Positions 1 through 8,320 of a stretch of DNA of 64,000 nt are shown piece by piece (within the stretch, counting starts at the first letter, position 1; every line of letters starts with the position of its first letter). The stretch is from contig NZ_JADKPT010000002.1 of NCBI RefSeq assembly GCF_015351595.1, positions 1 through 64,000 on the forward strand. The letters are read 5' to 3'. Both the position numbers and the translations under genes were made by a program. The notes under the pieces are model-generated. The model had not been told where the DNA came from. It saw nothing but the letters and a program-made list of their open reading frames with translations, and made no database searches. The DNA is from Flavobacterium sp. LC2016-12. GTDB lineage: Bacteria; Bacteroidota; Bacteroidia; Flavobacteriales; Flavobacteriaceae.

Positions 1-52
1 TCTTTATTCTTTATTCTTTATTCTTTATTCTTTATTCTTTATTCTTTATTCT
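1..52. repeat. Heptanucleotide tandem repeat (TCTTTAT)n
   Basis: Seven perfect head-to-tail copies of TCTTTAT fill positions 1-49, followed by a decayed partial copy. The array runs into the 3' end of the minus-strand gene next to it and supplies that gene's stop codon and last codons. Three other heptamer arrays with different unit sequences occur in this window (6700, 9392 and 36050). Confidence 0.95.
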
Positions 53-1010
53 TTTTCTGATTTAACAGTTTTTCAAATTCCGGAAGTTCTTTTTTATACG
101 CTTCCACATCCCAGGTAGCATTCCAATTTTTAAGATAATCCGACATCGTTCCTAACCCTACAGAAGCTCTTCTTTTATCAACATTATCAGGATCTTCAAG
201 CGGAGAAACAAACGGAATCTTGGTAGTTGGATGATAGGAAACCTGACTTCCGTAAATTTGTTTTTTACCTTCTCTCAGAGCAACTCTGTCTTCAAGTAAA
301 GCCAAAGAACTTGCTTTGGCGTTCCCTTTTTTAACAGCGTCTTTCATCATTGGAAGGTATTTTTGCTGATATTGTAAATCTGCATGTTGTATAACCAAAA
401 ACAAAGTTTGATTGGCCTGCGATCCCACAACATCTTTTCCTACCCAGCCTTTTTCATCTAAAATCTTCATTACCCTGATCAGATTGATGCTGTCCTTTTT
501 GCCCATTAATTTACCTATGCTGTCGATTTTCTTTTTATCAGCATTAGGCGCTTTATAAATTTTCATAAAATCTCCACGAATACCCTGATCTTCTGCATAA
601 ATATCCAAAAGTTCTTTTTGAAGGGGCTTATCATAGTTAACGCTCAAAATATCCATTTTCTTCTGAAGCTTATCTATTGTCTTTGTCCATTCTTTCTTAT
701 TGTGCAGCGATTCTAAATCGTTATCTATTTTTATGTGAGCAATGTCTTCATAACCATTATCAATTGCTAAATCCAGCCACTTAAAAGCTTTCTCATCATC
801 ATTGTTCAAAGCTGCAGCGCACGCACCATTGTATAAATCTGTAGCTGATTTGTGTTCTATTTTAAATGCCTTTTCATAATAGCCAACAGATCCTTTATAA
901 TCTTTCGCTTTATAAGCATCATCACCTTTTGCAACAAATTCTTTATAGGTTTGAGACTGCATCAATCCAACATTCAATGTAATAAAAAAGAAAGCAATTA
1001 GTTTTTTCAT
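39..1010 (-). CDS. Secreted tetratricopeptide-repeat-like protein
   Basis: A 323-residue protein with a clear N-terminal signal peptide (residues 1-20, ending in MQSQ), so it should leave the cytoplasm. Residues about 22-110 contain helical TPR-like units (a segment with KGDDAYKAKDYKGSVGYYEKA, followed by a NGACAAALNN unit). The remainder is helical and ends in a lysine-rich tail. TPR units usually mediate protein-protein contacts, and no catalytic motif is visible. The last codons (KNKE-stop) lie in the heptamer tandem repeat at the window edge, so copy-number change there could alter the C-terminus. The ATG at 1010 is chosen because it starts the signal peptide. The next gene upstream lies 21 bp away on the same strand, so co-transcription is possible. 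The specific function is unknown. Confidence 0.8.
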   Translation of the reverse strand: MKKLIAFFFITLNVGLMQSQTYKEFVAKGDDAYKAKDYKGSVGYYEKAFKIEHKSATDLYNGACAAALNNDDEKAFKWLDLAIDNGYEDIAHIKIDNDLESLHNKKEWTKTIDKLQKKMDILSVNYDKPLQKELLDIYAEDQGIRGDFMKIYKAPNADKKKIDSIGKLMGKKDSINLIRVMKILDEKGWVGKDVVGSQANQTLFLVIQHADLQYQQKYLPMMKDAVKKGNAKASSLALLEDRVALREGKKQIYGSQVSYHPTTKIPFVSPLEDPDNVDKRRASVGLGTMSDYLKNWNATWDVEAYKKELPEFEKLLNQKKNKE

Positions 1011-1031
1011 AAATTTAAATCGTTTAGTGGT

Positions 1032-1454
1032 TTATTTTATTTTTTGCTCCGAGATTAATTCGCCGTTGTTATACTTTTTGATTTCGGTTAATTTTCCTTT
1101 ATCAGAATAGAATTTCCAATCTCCAAAGTAAAACCAATGTGTTTCTTTGGAATTACTTTCCATTTTTGTTTTTCCTGTTGATTGTACTTTTCCGTTTTCA
1201 TAATAATATTTAACCGTACAGATTCCGTTTTTATATTTCTCTGTTTTGTAGATTTTTCCTCCAATGTAGGATTTCCACTTTTTTACCGGTTCATCGTGTT
1301 TGTAATATTCAAACGATTTGTATCTGACATTGTCTTGCACGTAGTCGTCAATCCAAACACCTTCTTTTTTGTGATCGATCTTCTGATTGATGGGTTTGCT
1401 TTTACAGCTTAAAAACATAGTCCCACAAAATAATAATATGAAAAGCTTCTGCAT
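1032..1454 (-). CDS. Lipoprotein with MORN-variant (YwqK-like) repeats
   Basis: A 140-residue protein with a lipobox (FLSC, Cys at about residue 17), so it is probably a membrane-anchored lipoprotein. The body has repeated 'Y-x-NG/GK-x-x-x-x-x-x-Y' beta units (for example YKNGICTVKYYYENGKVQSTG and DKGKLTEIKKYNNGELI) typical of the MORN-variant repeats in YwqK-type proteins. These proteins are often called antitoxins in databases, but no partner toxin is seen here. It sits 21 bp upstream of the TPR gene on the same strand. Function is unknown. The repeat-family assignment is by eye. Confidence 0.75.
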   Translation of the reverse strand: MQKLFILLFCGTMFLSCKSKPINQKIDHKKEGVWIDDYVQDNVRYKSFEYYKHDEPVKKWKSYIGGKIYKTEKYKNGICTVKYYYENGKVQSTGKTKMESNSKETHWFYFGDWKFYSDKGKLTEIKKYNNGELISEQKIK

Positions 1455-1615
1455 TTGAATGTTTTTACTCTACACTTATAGATGTTGCTCTACAAATGTA
1501 GAGATAAAAATTTAATGTGCAAGTATTTTTTTTGAAAAAAGGTTCTGAGGGGCTAAGTTGCTAAGGTTCTGAGGTTTTTTAGCTTAGAACTAGATAACCT
1601 GAACTTACCTGAGTG

Positions 1616-1723
1616 TGCGTTAGGGATAGGAGCGGTATCTCCCGATTTAGAAAAACAAGGCATTTTTGCCGTAGTTTTTGTTAATCGGGAATATAGCGGA
1701 TAGCCCGACCGAAGGGAACGCCC
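1616..1723 (-). repeat. Structured intergenic repeat element, about 108 bp (copy 1)
   Basis: Read on the minus strand, the element begins GGGCGTTCCC, passes GGGCTATCCGCTATAT, enters a stem (TCCCGATT at 1640-1647 paired with AATCGGGA at 1683-1690, with a small GGCA/TGCC hairpin inside) and ends with GATACCGCTCCTATC. The second copy at 21987-22094 has the same order of GCTATCCrCT, variable stem-loop and GATACCGCTyCTATC. A 62-codon open frame crosses it but resembles no protein. It is the main content of the 389-bp gap 1455-1843. Confidence 0.75.
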
Positions 1724-1843
1724 ATAAAAAAATCCGCTCATTTCTGAACGGATTTAGAATATTTATAATCTTTACAAAGAATCTAAACTTAAAAAACTTT
1801 GTGCCCTAGCGCCTTTGTGGCAAAGAGACAAAGTGGCAAATTC

Positions 1844-3232
1844 TTACTTACTTAATTCCACAAAATACTTGTAAAACAACGGAATAGTTTCGATTCCTTT
1901 TAAGTAATTAAAGATTCCGAAATGCTCGTTTGGCGAGTGAATCGCATCAGAATCTAAACCGAATCCCATTAAGATGGTTTTGCTTTTTAGTTCTTTTTCG
2001 AACAAAGCTACGATTGGAATACTTCCTCCTGAACGAACCGGAATTGCAGGAACTCCAAACGTTTCTGTGTATGCTTTGTTTGCTGCCTGATACCCAATGC
2101 TGTCAATTGGCGTTACATAACCCTGACCACCGTGATGCGGCGTTACTTTTACCGTAACTCCAGCCGGAGCAATACTTGTGAAATGTTTAGTGAAAAGTTC
2201 TGTGATTTCATGCCAATCCTGATTTGGAACCAAACGCATTGAGATTTTAGCGAAAGCTTTGCTTGCAATAACTGTTTTTGCTCCTTCACCCTGGTAACCG
2301 CCCCAGATTCCGTTTACGTCTAACGTTGGACGGATAGAGTTGCGTTCGTTGGTTACATAGCCTTTTTCACCGTAAACATCGTTTAGGTCTAAGGCTTTTT
2401 TATATTTTTCTAAACTGAAAGGCGCTTTTGCCATTTCAGCTCTTTCTTCAGCAGATAATTCCTCAACTTTATCGTAGAAACCCGGAATTGTAATATGATT
2501 GTCTTCATCGTGCAATGAAGCAATCATTTTAGCCAAAATATTAATTGGGTTTGCCACTGCTCCACCGTATAAACCTGAATGTAAATCACGGTTAGGACCT
2601 GTAACTTCAACCTCAACGTAACTCAAACCTCTTAAACCTGTCGTAATTGACGGTTGTTGGTTCGAAATCATTCCGGTATCTGAAATTAAAATAACGTCAT
2701 TTTTCAGTTTTTCCTGATTGCGTTCTACAAACCAGGCTAAACTTGCTGAACCAACCTCTTCTTCACCTTCGATCATGAATTTTATGTTACAAGGCAAAGT
2801 ATTGCTTTGTACCATATATTCTAATGCTTTTACGTGCATGTACATTTGACCTTTGTCGTCGCAGGCACCACGCGCGAAGATTGCTCCATCAGGATGAATC
2901 TCAGTTTTTTTGATAACAGGTTCGAATGGTGGCGATGTCCATAATTCCATTGGATCTGGTGGCTGAACATCATAATGTCCGTAAACTAAAACGGTAGGTA
3001 AATTTGGGTCGATTATTTTCTCTCCGTAGATAATTGGATAACCCGGAGTATCGCAAGTTTCGACAAAATCGCAGCCTGCTTTTGATAAACTTTCTTTTAC
3101 AGCCTCTGCTGTGTCGATAACATCTTGCGAATATGCAGTGTCGGCACTAACCGACGGAATTTTTAATAATTCGATCAACTCATTGATAAAGCGATCTTTA
3201 TGTTGTTGAACGTACGACTTAATATTTTCCAT
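1844..3232 (-). CDS. M20-family dipeptidase
   Basis: A 462-residue cytosolic metallopeptidase of the M20 family (the CNDP-like dipeptidase branch). GHYDVQPPD at about residues 82-90 carries the first zinc-ligand His and the catalytic-type Asp. ARGACDDKGQ supplies the bridging Asp. EGEEEVGS holds the catalytic Glu and a zinc-ligand Glu. The C-terminal IHSPNE holds the last ligand His. The dimerisation (lid) domain lies at about residues 205-360. The length fits the family, and the ATG at 3232 starts directly before the first helix. The gene is monocistronic and divergent from tRNA-Leu. A TATTTTTG box (minus strand, 3255-3262) could be its -7 element. Expected role: cleavage of dipeptides for amino-acid supply. 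Substrate range cannot be read from sequence. Confidence 0.93.
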   Translation of the reverse strand: MENIKSYVQQHKDRFINELIELLKIPSVSADTAYSQDVIDTAEAVKESLSKAGCDFVETCDTPGYPIIYGEKIIDPNLPTVLVYGHYDVQPPDPMELWTSPPFEPVIKKTEIHPDGAIFARGACDDKGQMYMHVKALEYMVQSNTLPCNIKFMIEGEEEVGSASLAWFVERNQEKLKNDVILISDTGMISNQQPSITTGLRGLSYVEVEVTGPNRDLHSGLYGGAVANPINILAKMIASLHDEDNHITIPGFYDKVEELSAEERAEMAKAPFSLEKYKKALDLNDVYGEKGYVTNERNSIRPTLDVNGIWGGYQGEGAKTVIASKAFAKISMRLVPNQDWHEITELFTKHFTSIAPAGVTVKVTPHHGGQGYVTPIDSIGYQAANKAYTETFGVPAIPVRSGGSIPIVALFEKELKSKTILMGFGLDSDAIHSPNEHFGIFNYLKGIETIPLFYKYFVELSK

Positions 3233-3297
3233 TTAAAAGATTTTTATAGAATTTCAAAAATACAAAAAAGAGAATTAATATTTTTTTTCAAAAATGC

Positions 3298-3327
3298 TTT
3301 GAAAATTCGAAGTTATGCTTATCTTTG
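3298..3327 (+). promoter_or_regulatory. Bacteroidota-type promoter of tRNA-Leu
   Basis: TTTG at 3298-3301 and TATCTTTG at 3320-3327 are separated by 18 bp. This is close to the Bacteroidota sigma-ABfr consensus TTTG-N19-TAnnTTTG. The tRNA begins 14 bp further on. Confidence 0.75.
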
Positions 3328-3340
3328 CACCCACAATTAC

Positions 3341-3422
3341 GCGGATATGGTGAAATTGGTAGACATGCCAGACTTAGGATCTGGTGCCGCAAGGCGTGTA
3401 GGTTCGAGTCCTATTATCCGCA
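3341..3422 (+). tRNA. tRNA-Leu (anticodon UAG)
   Basis: An 82-nt class II tRNA. The acceptor stem GCGGATA (3341-3347) pairs with TATCCGC (3415-3421), and the discriminator is A. The anticodon stem CCAGA/TCTGG encloses the loop CTTAGGA, which reads UAG. A long variable arm (TGCCGCAAGGCGT) follows, then a normal T arm with GGTTCGAGTCC. CCA is not encoded. The UAG anticodon plus the long variable arm identify leucine. Confidence 0.97.
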
Positions 3423-3425
3423 CTG

Positions 3426-3457
3426 AAAAAAGCTTCTGAGAAATCAGAAGCTTTTTT
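3426..3457 (+). terminator. Rho-independent terminator after tRNA-Leu
   Basis: A perfect stem AAAAAAGCTTCTGA / TCAGAAGCTTTTTT with a GAAA loop, ending in a T run, starts 4 bp after the tRNA. Confidence 0.9.
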
Positions 3458-3520
3458 GTTTTACTTCGTTTTTACTTTAAATGAATCATATAAATTTACG
3501 CTTATTTGAAATCAATATTT

Positions 3521-4045
3521 ATGAAAAAAGCTTTAAAAATATTTTTGCTTCTAATTTCGACTTTAAGTTTCGCTCAGAATAAATCAGAAAACGAAATATT
3601 TAAAAAAATAATTGATCATGAGATTGAGAAAAATAAATCTATAATTTATATACAATGTAAAAAACCAAATACGTCCTTTAATATCAAAGAATTCAAAGAA
3701 GAAAATGAAGGATTCGTAATATCTGAAAGCACACTACAGGAATTTGAAAAGAATAATATCAATACTAATGAAGTTTGGAATTCAGAATTAATAAAACAAT
3801 TAGACTATATCAAAAACACTAATTGTTTAACAAAAGAAGAAATAGAACTAATATTTAAGAATACAAATAAAAGACAAAACATAATCTTGATTAGCAAACC
3901 TATCTTTGACAATGGCTTTGAAAACTGTATTATTTCTATCGTCTACTCAAAATCTCTTCACAGTTCTTATGGTCAGAGTTATTTTCTAAAAAAAGTTAAT
4001 GGCATTTGGACTATTATAACGGGATTTGGCCACTGGATGTCATAA
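3521..4045 (+). CDS. Hypothetical secreted protein
   Basis: A 174-residue protein starting at the ATG at 3521. An upstream in-frame TTG at 3506 is less likely because MKKALKIFLLLISTLSFAQ is a complete signal peptide on its own. The mature part is Lys/Glu/Asn-rich and ends with a segment of LKKVNGIWTIITGF type, which resembles small periplasmic proteins of unknown function. No catalytic motif is visible. It is a single gene 64 bp after the tRNA-Leu terminator. Not recognised. Confidence 0.7.
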   Translation: MKKALKIFLLLISTLSFAQNKSENEIFKKIIDHEIEKNKSIIYIQCKKPNTSFNIKEFKEENEGFVISESTLQEFEKNNINTNEVWNSELIKQLDYIKNTNCLTKEEIELIFKNTNKRQNIILISKPIFDNGFENCIISIVYSKSLHSSYGQSYFLKKVNGIWTIITGFGHWMS

Positions 4046-4068
4046 ATTTACAAACTTCTATTGATTAA

Positions 4069-4194
4069 AAAGATAATTTATTGGCTTTCGATGAAATGAA
4101 AAACCAAGGTGAATTTAACCGCGATGAACGGATAAAATCCCTTGAAAAGCGAGGTAATACAGTGGCAAAAACGGTGCGGAAAAACAAATCTTAA
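4069..4194 (+). pseudogene. Short coding remnant or small ORF
   Basis: An open frame of 41 codons with protein-like composition ends in DERIKSLEKRGNTVAKTVRK and a stop at 4192. It has no start immediately after the preceding in-frame stop (4066). The first ATG is at 4096, giving 32 residues. It looks like the C-terminus of a longer gene that was lost, but a real small protein is possible. Its family was not recognised. Confidence 0.35.
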
Positions 4195-4202
4195 TTTTTC
4201 TT

Positions 4203-4430
4203 TTATTCCAAATAAGGATCCAAAACTTCCGCCAACTTATTCATCCAATAAAAATTATCTTCAAGATTATTGAATTCTGTTCCTACAGTTTCACAGCTTC
4301 TCATTGCGCATAACGAAAGAACATAATTTACTTGTCGTATTGTCTTTGCCATTTCTTCTGGATTAATAGTCTTTGTAAAAAACTCACTTAATCGGGCTTC
4401 AACTTCTTCTGAAAGATGATTTGTGGTCAT
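4203..4430 (-). CDS. Small hypothetical protein
   Basis: A 75-residue, acidic, probably all-helical cytosolic protein without a signal peptide. It contains VNYVLSLCAMRSCETVG and ends in LAEVLDPYLE. It starts at an ATG, is isolated on the minus strand and converges on the remnant at 4069-4194. The composition looks like a real protein, not a repeat translation. Not recognised. Confidence 0.55.
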   Translation of the reverse strand: MTTNHLSEEVEARLSEFFTKTINPEEMAKTIRQVNYVLSLCAMRSCETVGTEFNNLEDNFYWMNKLAEVLDPYLE

Positions 4431-4565
4431 AATTTTAGATTTTAAAATATTGCAAAAATCATTCGAACTTTATTTCATTTGAACTCATATATGCGTTCAA
4501 TTCTAATTATTTTTTTCATATACAAAATCTATTTTTAAATTTACCACAAATCCAAAAAGCTACCA

Positions 4566-5039
4566 ATGATTAAAACCAAAAAATTTCAACTTACCAAAAA
4601 AGAATACTTCATGTTCCTTGTTAGACTTGAATTAAAAAGACGAGGATGGTTATTTGCTTTTATGTGGATATTTTCCGCTATAGTTCTTTTTACCGGAAAA
4701 AAAGATTCTTTTAGCTTTTTTATTATAGTTGTTGGATTCATGTATCCTGTTCTTACGATCTATAAATATTGGAGTTTTGCAAATTCAAAGGAAAACAAAA
4801 TTATTTTTAAAGAAAGACAATACGAAATTTTCCCTGATAGAATCATTTCCCGTATGGGTGAAATATCAGAAGGTACAATCGATGTACAGAATTTTATAAA
4901 AGTTTTCGAATTAAAAGATCTTTATCTTTTATATATTTCTAAGGGTCAGACACTTTTTCTTCCAAAACTAATTTTTGAAACTCAGGAAGATGAAAATTGG
5001 TTTAGAAATGAAGTATTTTTGAAAGTTAAAAACAGATAA
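4566..5039 (+). CDS. YcxB-like membrane protein
   Basis: A 157-residue protein with a charged N-terminus, two adjacent membrane helices (about residues 28-42 and 49-65) and a C-terminal soluble beta-rich domain. This layout, with IIFKERQYEIFPDRI and a late FLPKLIFETQEDENWF segment, fits the YcxB-like family: two membrane helices followed by a small PH-like fold. The family has no firm function. The gene is 9 bp before the DUF1080 lipoprotein gene, so the two probably form one transcript. Confidence 0.7.
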   Translation: MIKTKKFQLTKKEYFMFLVRLELKRRGWLFAFMWIFSAIVLFTGKKDSFSFFIIVVGFMYPVLTIYKYWSFANSKENKIIFKERQYEIFPDRIISRMGEISEGTIDVQNFIKVFELKDLYLLYISKGQTLFLPKLIFETQEDENWFRNEVFLKVKNR

Positions 5040-5048
5040 ATTTTGGAT

Positions 5049-5702
5049 ATGCTCAAAAAATCAATTTTCGCTATTATTCTTCTTTTTGTTTTAAGCTCCT
5101 GTCTCGTTCAACGAAAAGTTTTAGAAATGGATGATTGGTACGCTTTTACGAAAACCAATACAGCGCAACAGCAGCCATCAGATATTTATGAGTTTAACGA
5201 CGGAATGATTCGCATGCATGGAAATGAGAATAGCTGTTTAATGACCAAAAAAAGCTATAAAAATTTTGAACTAGAATTAGAATACAGATGGAATCTGGAA
5301 GAGCAATACAAAACAACCAGCACAAAAAACAGCGGTGTAATGTATAATATTCCTTTAGACGCGGCTGACAAAATCTGGCCAAAAGGATTTCAGTTTCAAA
5401 TAAAAGAAAATACTACCGGAGACTTTATTTTCCTGGATCAGGTAACAGCAAAAGTAAATGGGAAATCAATTGAAGCCGCTGCAAGTGTCGTTTCTCCTAA
5501 GTTTATAGCCAACGAGAATCCGTATGGCGAATGGAATACCGTTGTTATTAAATCTTTCAACGGGAAAATTAAGCAATACTTAAACGGAAAATTAGTAAAT
5601 GAATGTACGGATGCTTCTTCTACAGAAGGGAAAATTTCTTTGAATTATGAGCGTTCGCCAATTGATTTCAGGAATATTACGATAAAAGAGATTTCGAAAT
5701 AA
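5049..5702 (+). CDS. DUF1080 (3-keto-disaccharide hydrolase-type) lipoprotein
   Basis: A 217-residue protein starting at the ATG at 5049; the in-frame TTG at 5043 would only add two residues. The lipobox LSSC at about residues 16-19 indicates a lipid-anchored envelope protein. The remainder is a single jelly-roll domain of the DUF1080 type: YEFNDGMIRMHG, KNFELELEYRW, NSGVMYNIP, GFQFQIKEN, PYGEWNTVVIKSFNGKIKQYLNGK. Characterised DUF1080 members hydrolyse 3-keto-glycosides or bind glycans. Which applies here is not known. It follows the YcxB-like gene and ends before a strong inverted repeat. Confidence 0.85.
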   Translation: MLKKSIFAIILLFVLSSCLVQRKVLEMDDWYAFTKTNTAQQQPSDIYEFNDGMIRMHGNENSCLMTKKSYKNFELELEYRWNLEEQYKTTSTKNSGVMYNIPLDAADKIWPKGFQFQIKENTTGDFIFLDQVTAKVNGKSIEAAASVVSPKFIANENPYGEWNTVVIKSFNGKIKQYLNGKLVNECTDASSTEGKISLNYERSPIDFRNITIKEISK

Positions 5703-5721
5703 TACTTTTCGGCAAAGTTTT

Positions 5722-5775
5722 TTTCCGCCACGAATTCACAAATTAATTTAAAAATTCGTGAATTCGTGGCGGAAA
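5722..5775. repeat. Inverted repeat between converging genes (CCACGAATTCAC family)
   Basis: Perfect 18-bp arms at 5722-5739 and 5758-5775 (core CCGCCACGAATTCAC). The repeat lies between two converging genes and probably terminates both. Relatives occur at 46543-46652 and 53384-53435. Confidence 0.9.
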
Positions 5776-5788
5776 CTTAGTGTGTTTA

Positions 5789-6457
5789 TTACTTTGTATT
5801 GGGATTTAGTAACTCAATTATCTTATCCACATTAACCTCACTATAATCATTTATATAAAAATCACACGGAGGCAATTGTTCTTTGGTATGCGTACTCAAA
5901 ACACCAACTACTTTCATTCCTGCATTTAATCCAGCTGTAACGCCCGAAAAAGAATCTTCGAAAACAACACAGTCCGAAGGAGCAACGCCAACACGTTCTG
6001 CAGACTTTAAATATACTTCCGGATTTGGTTTATGCTGTTTTACGTCTTCGCTTGATAGCATCGAATCCATTTTTTCATCTAGTTTTAAAACATTGGCAAT
6101 CAAATCCAGATTCGCACGTGGAGCAGATGTTGCAACCGCCGTTTTAAAACCACGAGATTTCAATTCGCTTAAAAAATCCAAATAATGCGGAATCGTTTCG
6201 ACTTTATCTTTATAAACCTCACGGAACATTCCTTCTTTTTCGTCTTCCAGTTTTATAAGTTCTTCACCGGTAATGGGACGCTTGAAGAAATGCGACATGA
6301 TATAACCGTTATGTTTTCCGTACATATGTTCTTCAAATTCTTCTTCTGAGTGCGGAATTTCATATTTATCAAAAAAGGCCTCGAAAGCTTTTGCATGATG
6401 TGGATTGGTGTGACAAATCACGCCATCCATATCAAAAATAACACATTGCTGCTTCAT
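5789..6457 (-). CDS. HAD-superfamily phosphatase (beta-phosphoglucomutase-like)
   Basis: A 222-residue cytosolic HAD hydrolase, subfamily IA. Motif I FDMDGV holds the nucleophile Asp9 and general acid/base Asp11. A helical cap occupies about residues 16-85. Motif II is ATSAPR (about residue 110). Motif III Lys lies in VKQHKPNPEVY, and motif IV is VFEDSFSG with acidic Mg ligands. Small sugar phosphates are the usual substrates, and both phosphatase and phosphoglucomutase activities occur in this branch. It converges on the DUF1080 gene and has no operon partner. Confidence 0.88.
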   Translation of the reverse strand: MKQQCVIFDMDGVICHTNPHHAKAFEAFFDKYEIPHSEEEFEEHMYGKHNGYIMSHFFKRPITGEELIKLEDEKEGMFREVYKDKVETIPHYLDFLSELKSRGFKTAVATSAPRANLDLIANVLKLDEKMDSMLSSEDVKQHKPNPEVYLKSAERVGVAPSDCVVFEDSFSGVTAGLNAGMKVVGVLSTHTKEQLPPCDFYINDYSEVNVDKIIELLNPNTK

Positions 6458-6582
6458 TGTATATTTTGTTTTTTTAACGGTCGCAAGATAGGGTAATATA
6501 GGGTTATTTCACAGAGAATCGCGGAGGTTTTTCGCAGAGATTGATAAAGATTTGTTATTAAATAAATGGATTGAACGTACTG

Positions 6583-6686
6583 TTTGTCATTTCGAGGAAC
6601 GAGAAATCCTCGCAAATAACTCCGCAACGAATATCTAATCTTTGTCGAGCTTCTCGCGAGGATTTCTCGTTCCTCGAAATGACAAA
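6583..6686. repeat. 31-bp inverted repeat (AACGAGAAATCCTCGC family)
   Basis: Two perfect 31-bp arms (6583-6613 and 6656-6686, core TTTCGAGGAACGAGAAATCC) flank a 42-bp centre that includes TTTGTCGAGC. Weaker relatives lie near 21880-21930 and 54663-54764. Together with the heptamer array at 6700 it fills the 278-bp gap 6458-6735. Open frames across it are repeat translations. Confidence 0.92.
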
Positions 6687-6699
6687 AATGAGGAAAAAC

Positions 6700-6727
6700 T
6701 TGAAACTTGAAACCTGAAACCTGAAAC
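6700..6727. repeat. Heptanucleotide tandem repeat (TTGAAAC/CTGAAAC)n
   Basis: Four 7-bp units (TTGAAAC, TTGAAAC, CTGAAAC, CTGAAAC) sit just after the stop codon of the MFS transporter gene. Confidence 0.85.
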
Positions 6728-6735
6728 AAAAAAAC

Positions 6736-8319
6736 TTACCCAATCCAAATCTTACTTTTAACCAAAGTCATTGTCTGCCTTAAATGCTGATTTAATGCAA
6801 TAAGAATAATCAAAACTACCAAACCATAACCCACAATCGTATAAATTTCCATATCGGCCAATAAAGTGGCTTGTTTGGTAATGGTTCCGAAAACTTTTTT
6901 CAAGGCCAAAGTATTCGCATTGTCTGCGGAATATCCTTTTGCCATAAAACTCTGTGCTGTTGACGCTATTGTTTGTTGTGCTTCGGGGCTTTCGCCAGTT
7001 ACAAATTGACTTAGTTTTAAAAAGTGCTTTTTATTCAGGAATACCATTGCATTCTGCATCACACAAAACCCGATCGTACTTCCCCAAAAACGTCCAGAAA
7101 CACCGACAATTCCCAAAGAAACAGCCATTTTAGCCGGAACGGAAGATGTCGTAAACAAGATTAACGGAACGAATAAAAATCCAACGCCAATTCCCTGTAA
7201 AACGTACGGAATGATAATATCGGATAAAGCTACATCGGGTACAAACAGAAATGTAAACCAAAAATGAAACAACGCAATCAAAGAAAAACCAATTATAAAA
7301 ATGATTTTAGTTGATACCGATTTCATTAGAAAATAAGCAGCCAAAATCAATCCTATTACATTTCCTAATCCGTTAATGTATTGCACGCCCGCAACGCGCG
7401 ACGGATCCCAATTCCAAATAGAAAACATCACCGAATGACAAAGGCTCAGCGTTGCTCTGCTGATGTAAAAAAGGAAAAACAATAGAAACCCAATTCGCAA
7501 ATTGGCATATTTAAAAACTTCGAAATTAAAAGTCGGTCTTTTTACTAAAAGCTCTTTAAAGATGAATAACCCTCCCGATATCATGGAAATTATCAAACTC
7601 AGAACCATTTGAGAAGACTCAAACCAGTATTTTTTCTCGGCATAAACAAAAAAGTAAGCGCCGCAAAGAATAGCAGTTAAAACTAAAATATAACTCAACC
7701 AGTCGATTTGATACAGCGGAATTTTCTTTGTGATTCTATGTCCACGAAAAGTAACCAAGATCAAAAAAACATTCAAAACCTGAAGTCCGCCTGAAACATA
7801 CAGCATGTATTTCCAATCGTAATGATCCAGAAACCAAACGGCAATGTTCATAATAAACGGCGTTGATAACAACAGTGAACCGTAATAAAAGGAGAAACCA
7901 ATTATAATGGCGTTTTTAGAATTAAACTGTTCAATCAACAATTGTCTGATCGTAATTACCGGAAGCGCCATTAAAATTCCCTCGGCAACTCGCAGCAGTA
8001 AAAACAGATAAAAATTGGTAATATAGGCTGATGAAATAATCGTGATTCCGATTACGGAATACACCGCCATCAGATAATTCTTGGCAGGAAAAAAACTCGA
8101 AAATCGGCTTTCGATCAAAATTGTCGCCAGCAAAGTTCCGTAGGTTACGCACATCGCAAACTGCAAATCTTCTGGTTCGATGTCCAGAAAACTTGCCGCG
8201 TAGGTTACGTTTGAAGTATAAACTCCCAATAAAATCATGGAATGCAACAAACAGACAAACAAAATAATAATGATTGCCCATTTTGGAACCCAGGATTTAA
8301 AAATACTTTTATCTTCCAT
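6736..8319 (-). CDS. MFS drug transporter (EmrB/DHA2-like)
   Basis: A 527-residue inner-membrane protein with about 14 hydrophobic helices, which is the DHA2 layout and length. The usual MFS loop motifs are only weakly conserved. A cytoplasmic start (MEDKSIFKSWVPKWAI) precedes helix 1, and a C-terminal extracytoplasmic loop lies before the last helix (residues 500-515). It is the last gene of an efflux operon. Its ATG lies 1 bp after the stop of the HlyD gene, which implies translational coupling. With HlyD and TolC it should form an EmrAB-TolC type pump that exports drugs or other amphiphiles across both membranes. Substrate unknown. Confidence 0.9.
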   Translation of the reverse strand: MEDKSIFKSWVPKWAIIIILFVCLLHSMILLGVYTSNVTYAASFLDIEPEDLQFAMCVTYGTLLATILIESRFSSFFPAKNYLMAVYSVIGITIISSAYITNFYLFLLLRVAEGILMALPVITIRQLLIEQFNSKNAIIIGFSFYYGSLLLSTPFIMNIAVWFLDHYDWKYMLYVSGGLQVLNVFLILVTFRGHRITKKIPLYQIDWLSYILVLTAILCGAYFFVYAEKKYWFESSQMVLSLIISMISGGLFIFKELLVKRPTFNFEVFKYANLRIGFLLFFLFYISRATLSLCHSVMFSIWNWDPSRVAGVQYINGLGNVIGLILAAYFLMKSVSTKIIFIIGFSLIALFHFWFTFLFVPDVALSDIIIPYVLQGIGVGFLFVPLILFTTSSVPAKMAVSLGIVGVSGRFWGSTIGFCVMQNAMVFLNKKHFLKLSQFVTGESPEAQQTIASTAQSFMAKGYSADNANTLALKKVFGTITKQATLLADMEIYTIVGYGLVVLIILIALNQHLRQTMTLVKSKIWIG

Positions 8320-8320
8320 T

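Noticed and set aside
1553..1741. A 62-codon minus-strand open frame
   Set aside because: It lies across the structured repeat element and its translation has no protein-like pattern.
3200..3439. An open frame covering the tRNA-Leu gene
   Set aside because: The tRNA folds perfectly there. The frame is accidental.
6454..6743. Two overlapping minus-strand open frames
   Set aside because: They translate the 31-bp inverted repeat and the heptamer array.
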